A DNA stretch of 64,000 nt. Origin: Epichloe hybrida. Its lineage: Eukaryota > Ascomycota > Sordariomycetes > Hypocreales > Clavicipitaceae. Of the stretch, positions 60,101 to 64,000 are shown in pieces; position 1 is the first letter of the stretch; every line of letters starts with the position of its first letter. A program made the position numbers and the translations under genes. The notes under the pieces were generated by a model. It made no database searches. It was not told the DNA's origin and saw only the letters and a list, made by a program, of their open reading frames with translations. Where the stretch lies: assembly GCA_019022495.1 (NCBI GenBank), contig JAFEKR010000061.1, forward strand, positions 1 through 64,000, read 5' to 3'.

Positions 60101-60218
60101 GATTTCGATGTCGTGGAAAAGCTGGCGTTACTTGGTCGACATTGTCCGCTTCCTTCGGCTGTGTTGTGGCTTGTGGGTGGCTTTCTGAGGCGCCCTCTAT
60201 CGTCGTAGCTTCAGTCAT
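57108..60218 (-). CDS. fig4: Polyphosphoinositide phosphatase Fig4 (SAC domain)
   Basis: SAC-family phosphatase that acts on PI(3,5)P2 and sits with Fab1 and Vac14 on vacuole and endosome membranes. Exons on minus 60218-59061 and 58979-57108 give 1009 residues (yeast 879). Start MTEATTIEGASESHP is the first Met of the frame after non-ATG codons; the N-terminal ~100 residues are acidic and look disordered. The SAC domain includes FSLYETASRYYVVGVD, KIDRSAEGAELNMTDD, FFRNGDG and the catalytic P-loop RTNCIDCLDRTNAAQ (Cx5R). RRSRHFAGARFLKRGANDMG spans the single intron, and YVANDVETEQI follows. The C-terminal segment ends RGKSFFKQQPLD. Confidence 0.96.
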
Positions 60219-60628
60219 GCCTAAGTTCAGATCATGGGCGCCTTGGAATTTATATATAAAGATGTGTGATGATACGAAAACGAAAATTCGGTGCGACGGA
60301 GAAAGCAAGGTTCTGGTTAGGGGCGAATATAGCAATAGCAAGCTTTACCCCACGTGCGCTCGCAGGTGCTCCCAGTCATTACCGTAGATATAGAGTCTAG
60401 TTACCTAATTTCAATGACAAACAGTACAACATGCAGCTATTATGAATTAAAAAATACAAAATGTTTATTCTTAATCAATTTTGGCTTATTTGATTTGTTA
60501 ACAGCCATAGCTAAGCATTTGCAAAGGTAGCGCGTTATTACAGTTAAAAGTTATTACTACTTTGTGTAAGGCGCGAAGTGCACCCGACGTCGTGGCCTAT
60601 AGGGCAGGCGCGGCGACAGGCCCCAAGT

Positions 60629-60717
60629 AATTGTAAAGATGAAATGTTAGCAGCGGTTAGCATTGACGGATCTTTTGGTCTTATGGGAAATTCCAGCATA
60701 TCTTCTGGGTTCTTACA
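60629..60717. repeat. Degenerate dispersed repeat A, copy 2
   Basis: Aligns with 27832-27919. Relative to copy 1 it often has T for C and A for G (for example GCATATCTTCTGGG against GCACACCTTCCGGG). Confidence 0.65.
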
Positions 60718-60856
60718 CTTTGTCAAGCGGGAAACAACACCCCAAAAGACGCGATGCTAGCCCACACGCGTATGTAGCTCTGGCGTCTGCGCACGCCGAA
60801 GGGGTTAATGAACATGACTGCAAGTAATAATTATTTTTTTTGTTCCTTGAAAATTA

Positions 60857-60903
60857 GATGCATTGGCCACAGCCAATGACCCCCAAAAAAATCAAAAATC
60901 AAT
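60857..60903. repeat. Dispersed repeat B, copy 2
   Basis: GATGCATTGGCCACAGCCAA followed by TGA and A-rich sequence, matching Rav1 intron 2 at 28857-28903. Confidence 0.5.
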
Positions 60904-61387
60904 AAGTGTAAACTTATCTCTATATAAGAAGATAAATTAGATCAAATCGGAATTAACTTCTTAGTTCAATTAGGGGAACATATCTTATAAAGTTATCTTA
61001 TCTTAAAACATAAGAATAGCCATAGCAAAGCTAGGCATAAAAGCTCCATATCTGTCAGGCATGATGAGCCCTTTAAGCTTGGCTAGAAGTGACCTAGATG
61101 ACTAATATTGTCATCCCTTGTTGTGTTGACCATCTCTGTGATCCCTGATGCTATTATCGCGGACGCGTGTTTCCAGGCGCGCGTTTAAGGGCACACACTA
61201 CTAAAGTAACATTTTTTAAGCATTCTATAGCTCTGAAGTCTATTTTAAGGGCAACATAATGTTAACGCTTATGCCTAGGCTTGTAAGCAGAGTAAAGGCT
61301 AGCATTAATGGTTACTATTAGAAACCCAATAACTAGGGGTAGTGGCTGGAATATTTGGATCTCCCATCTCTTCTATATAATGTAAGT

Positions 61388-61531
61388 AGTCTTTGCTATA
61401 TACCTTGCCTTACGCACACCTAACTAGCTAGTAGCTAGGCCAATACAATTTGCTATCCTACGGCCTACTATGCCCTGTAATGTAGTCGTGCCTATGCCTC
61501 TGTCCTCTGTGCCTATGCTCCTAACAAGTGT
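61388..61531. repeat. Degenerate dispersed repeat C, copy 2
   Basis: Runs from AGTCTTTGCTATATACCTT to GCTCCTAACAAGTGT and aligns end to end with 44998-45142. Confidence 0.55.
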
Positions 61532-61895
61532 CGTATCCACAAGGATAGCTTTCTCACTGTTACTGCTGGAATCACCAAGGGATATGCACTAGTGCAAGTA
61601 AGGGGTCTGTTCAAAGGTATAATAAGGTCTACAAAGTGATGAAGCTAATATCTGAAAGGCCGCGTGGCCACAAGAAAAGGGGGATCGCGAGTCACGTGCG
61701 AGCCTCGCGTACAGGTGCAGCCAATCGCAGCGCGGCGTTGCCGCACATGCTCCATTTTCCCCTGTGGTCAAACCGACGTTGACCCGGTTGTCGCAACAGT
61801 TACAATCGATGGCTAAATTCGAAGAAACTTGGGGTTTGCAGCCTGGTGCTGTCGCATTTACTGACTTTTGGCAAGTTCTATGCAAGCTTAAATGT

Positions 61896-63973
61896 CTAGT
61901 CTTTGCTTTTGTTCTCTCTACCACCAACAGCAACAATGGCGGTTAGGTCACCAGTCTCGCCTGCTATTCCGTTACCATTATTCTCTGTCCGACTGCTTTC
62001 CGTCCTTTGCGAGTTCTCTGAGCTTTCTGAAGCTAGATCGTTTCGTAGATCCGGTAGAAATCGGTCGACACGCTTCCACGTTTCATCCCAGAGCGGTTGT
62101 TTCGCTGAACTTCTCGATGGTGGAACAAGATAGCCACTGCTAATCATGAACAGCACAATATTTTTGAGATTCTCCCGAACCGCATCCTCCTGATATACCT
62201 GTTAATAGGGTTACAATCGGTTGAACATTCATCGGAGGCTGACTCACCAAAGTATCGCCCTGTCCACTGTTCATAAGACGATCCATAATATCAATGAGCT
62301 TGACCCATAAATCAAGCATCCCGTCCCATTCCGAAAGTAGTACCAAATATTGCAAGAACACTTTGCAGAGCAACGATGCTGCCTGTATACGCATTTCTCC
62401 CATCCCATCCCTGTCTACGGAGAAGACTTCTGGCTTCAAGAGCATATGAATCAAAGGGAAAAGTACCCTACTGAATATGGCCGTCCATTCTTGAGCATCT
62501 GCGTGGGTTAACTCTGGTGATAGCAGTGATCTCTGCATGGCCAAGAAAGCAAGCTGTCGAATATCTTTAGAGGGACTGGTGCATTGAGTCGTCAAAACCT
62601 GGAAGATTGGGAGCCAGTAGGCCGACCAAGCTTATGGAATCTTAGCTACATTTCGCCTTCTCACAGTTTTCTACATGAACGTACCTTCACTACTATCTAA
62701 CCGAGATTGCTGCATGAGTTGAGGAACATGGGCAGTGATGCCTTGCAGTGTGTTGATTGCTTTGCAACCTCTATTAATGACCGCATCGTCACTGTTTCTG
62801 GTAAGAAAAGCAGGATAAATCGGAGGGCTTTCGTCAATTTGGTAGACTTACTATTTGGTCTTAACATGTCGGTCAGATCTGCGGTCATTCGACTCATGAC
62901 TTTGAGCCAGGGGTTCTACTTGGGCAGGGGCGGACGCAAAAAAGCCCAAAAGACCTATTGTAGCTTCGTAATTGTCCGCGCTGATAGCCGGAGGAGATCC
63001 CGTGATACTGCTTTCTAAAATGCTAAAAACCGACGAAGCAGAATCTCTGTTTCTGGCTAAAATGCGAAGAATTGCCCAAAAGTCGGGAGACTTCATCATC
63101 TCATTCCGTAGTGCGCCAGGCCGATCCGTGCAGATAACGAAACCGCTTGAGATTATATCAGATGTTTGTTTAATAATGTGCTGTGGTAGGTTCGCGATGG
63201 TATGGAGCAAAGAATGCACTTTGATGAAATCGAAATTCTGAGTCGGATATTAGCGTGGCGATGCTGGAAAGAACTATAGGCGGATCTTACGTAGCTACTC
63301 TTCAAGATTGACAGCGCGTGAAATGTTGCTCGAGACAGTGTAATAGGATGCCACTTCGCAGGGTCACGAAGTAGTCCCAGCAGGGTGCTAAAGACAGCTC
63401 TCCCCATACTCTGTATAAGTTCCTCGTTGCGTAGCACTAGGGTCGTACAGACTTCGAGAATATACGCTACTGTTGGATCATACGTCGGTTGATAGGAATT
63501 TGTCGCTTGAACTGTAGCTGAAGCAGGAGAAATGGTATCTTGTTTAACAATGATCACCGTGTTTTGGTCATCTTCGGGAATCTGATCGAGAAGAGCCTTA
63601 ATCAGGCGTGTAGTTGCAAGTGTCGAGAGGTTCCTAAATCAATCAGGGATTGTGATCTGTCCAATCAAGCATTGCTAACTTACAGAATGTTTTGAAAAAC
63701 GCCTTCCATATTGCATGACTTGATGCAATCAACAGTGCATAAAGTGCTCTCCAATTCCTCTTCTGATGGCTCGGGCGGGTCATCGGCGGCGTAGCTCGAG
63801 ATATAAGATGTGAATGCACTGAAAAAGCTAGTTTCAGCGGTCCGGTTTGCCCGGTCAATAACTTGAGAAGGCATCCGCAGAGGAATTCCCGGTGTGGATG
63901 CTGAGGCACTGGTTGAGGATGCGAACGACGGTATGAGAGAGTTAACAAAAAGATTTACCCAGATTCTTGTGAC
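61896..63973 (-). CDS. gea1: Gea/GBF1-type ARF guanine nucleotide exchange factor, 3' part (5' end outside window)
   Basis: Large Golgi ARF-GEF; only the C-terminal part is present and the SEC7 domain lies beyond the right edge. Six exons on minus: 63973-63684, 63633-63291, 63237-62852, 62791-62685, 62630-62248 and 62198-61896, joined in phase. Visible C-terminal HDS-type helical blocks are VTRIWVNLFVNSLIPSF, GRAVFSTLLGLLRDPAKWHP, LRNEMMKSPDFWAILRILAR, GSPPAISADNYEATIGLLGF, AINTLQGITAHVPQLMQQ, LTTQCTSPSKDIRQLAFLAM, FSRVLFPLIHMLLKPEVFS and WDGMLDLWVKLIDIMDRLMN. The end LWDETWKRVDRFLPDLRND plus a Ser/Glu/Asn-rich tail matches Gea/GBF1 rather than BIG/Sec7. The acceptor at 62792 was chosen because the nearer AG would create a stop codon. 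Intron sequence with an AAAAAAAAAG acceptor precedes 63973. Confidence 0.78.
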
Positions 63974-64000
63974 CTTTTTTTTTGGTCAATAACCAGATTT

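Larger units (their letters stand above)
60219..61895. other. AT-rich intergenic region with relic repeats
   Basis: 1.68 kb without a supported gene. It holds second copies of repeats A (60629-60717), B (60857-60903) and C (61388-61531). Very AT-rich sequence between 60830 and 61080 looks RIP-degraded. Confidence 0.6.

Overview
The window reads as nuclear DNA of a filamentous ascomycete, most likely a Sordariomycete and probably Hypocreales. The evidence is short GT-AG introns (about 45-190 nt) in nearly every gene, a Zn2Cys6 regulator, and fungal versions of housekeeping proteins (HymA/Mo25, Rav1, Sfi1, Uso1, Syf1). The taxonomic call is inference from protein resemblance. I see no prokaryotic, viral, CRISPR or rRNA sequence, and no credible tRNA. 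Exons were joined by hand from splice signals and reading phase, so edges without family support may be off by a few codons.

Left arm (1 to about 16.5 kb): gene-sparse and GC-rich in its genes. It has long intergenic stretches full of simple repeats and short palindromes built on TCCGTA/TACGGA. It holds a Zn2Cys6 transcription factor with an 8-nt microexon (4738-6838), an MLH1 mismatch-repair gene that seems to lack an internal segment and to change frame (9290-11247), a SYO1 ribosomal-protein import adaptor with a similar but smaller lesion (11660-13607, minus), and a type II membrane protein of a fungal GT2-like family (14009-16479).

Right arm (about 17 to 64 kb): compact, less GC-rich and dominated by conserved eukaryotic genes. 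In order: hymA (-), cytosolic isoleucyl-tRNA synthetase (+), Sfi1 (+), Rav1 (+), OPT transporter (+), PRMT3-type methyltransferase (-), Uso1 (-), Rat1 (+), a U1A/U2B''-type RRM protein (+), V-ATPase subunit D (-), Syf1 (+), CCA-adding enzyme (+), Tti2 (+), Fig4 (-), and the 3' part of a Gea/GBF1 ARF exchange factor (-) that runs off the right end. They serve vesicle traffic and vacuole function (Uso1, Gea, Fig4, Rav1, V-ATPase D), RNA processing (Rat1, U1A/U2B'', Syf1, CCA1, IleRS), and cell cycle or signalling (Sfi1, HymA, Tti2, PRMT3). I see no biosynthetic cluster.

Three AT-rich gaps (about 27.0-28.4, 44.5-46.4 and 60.2-61.9 kb) carry degenerate, mutually related repeats. In the best pair most clear substitutions are transitions, as expected of old RIP-mutated transposon relics. 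One related copy lies inside a Rav1 intron.

No new multi-gene system is evident. The points most worth a second look are the two adjacent damaged genes (mlh1, syo1), the change in sequence character near 16.5-17.2 kb, the palindromic TCCGTA family, the paired relic repeats, three microexons (8, 9 and 11 nt), GC-AG introns, and paired Gcn4/CPC1-type sites upstream of the isoleucyl-tRNA synthetase gene.
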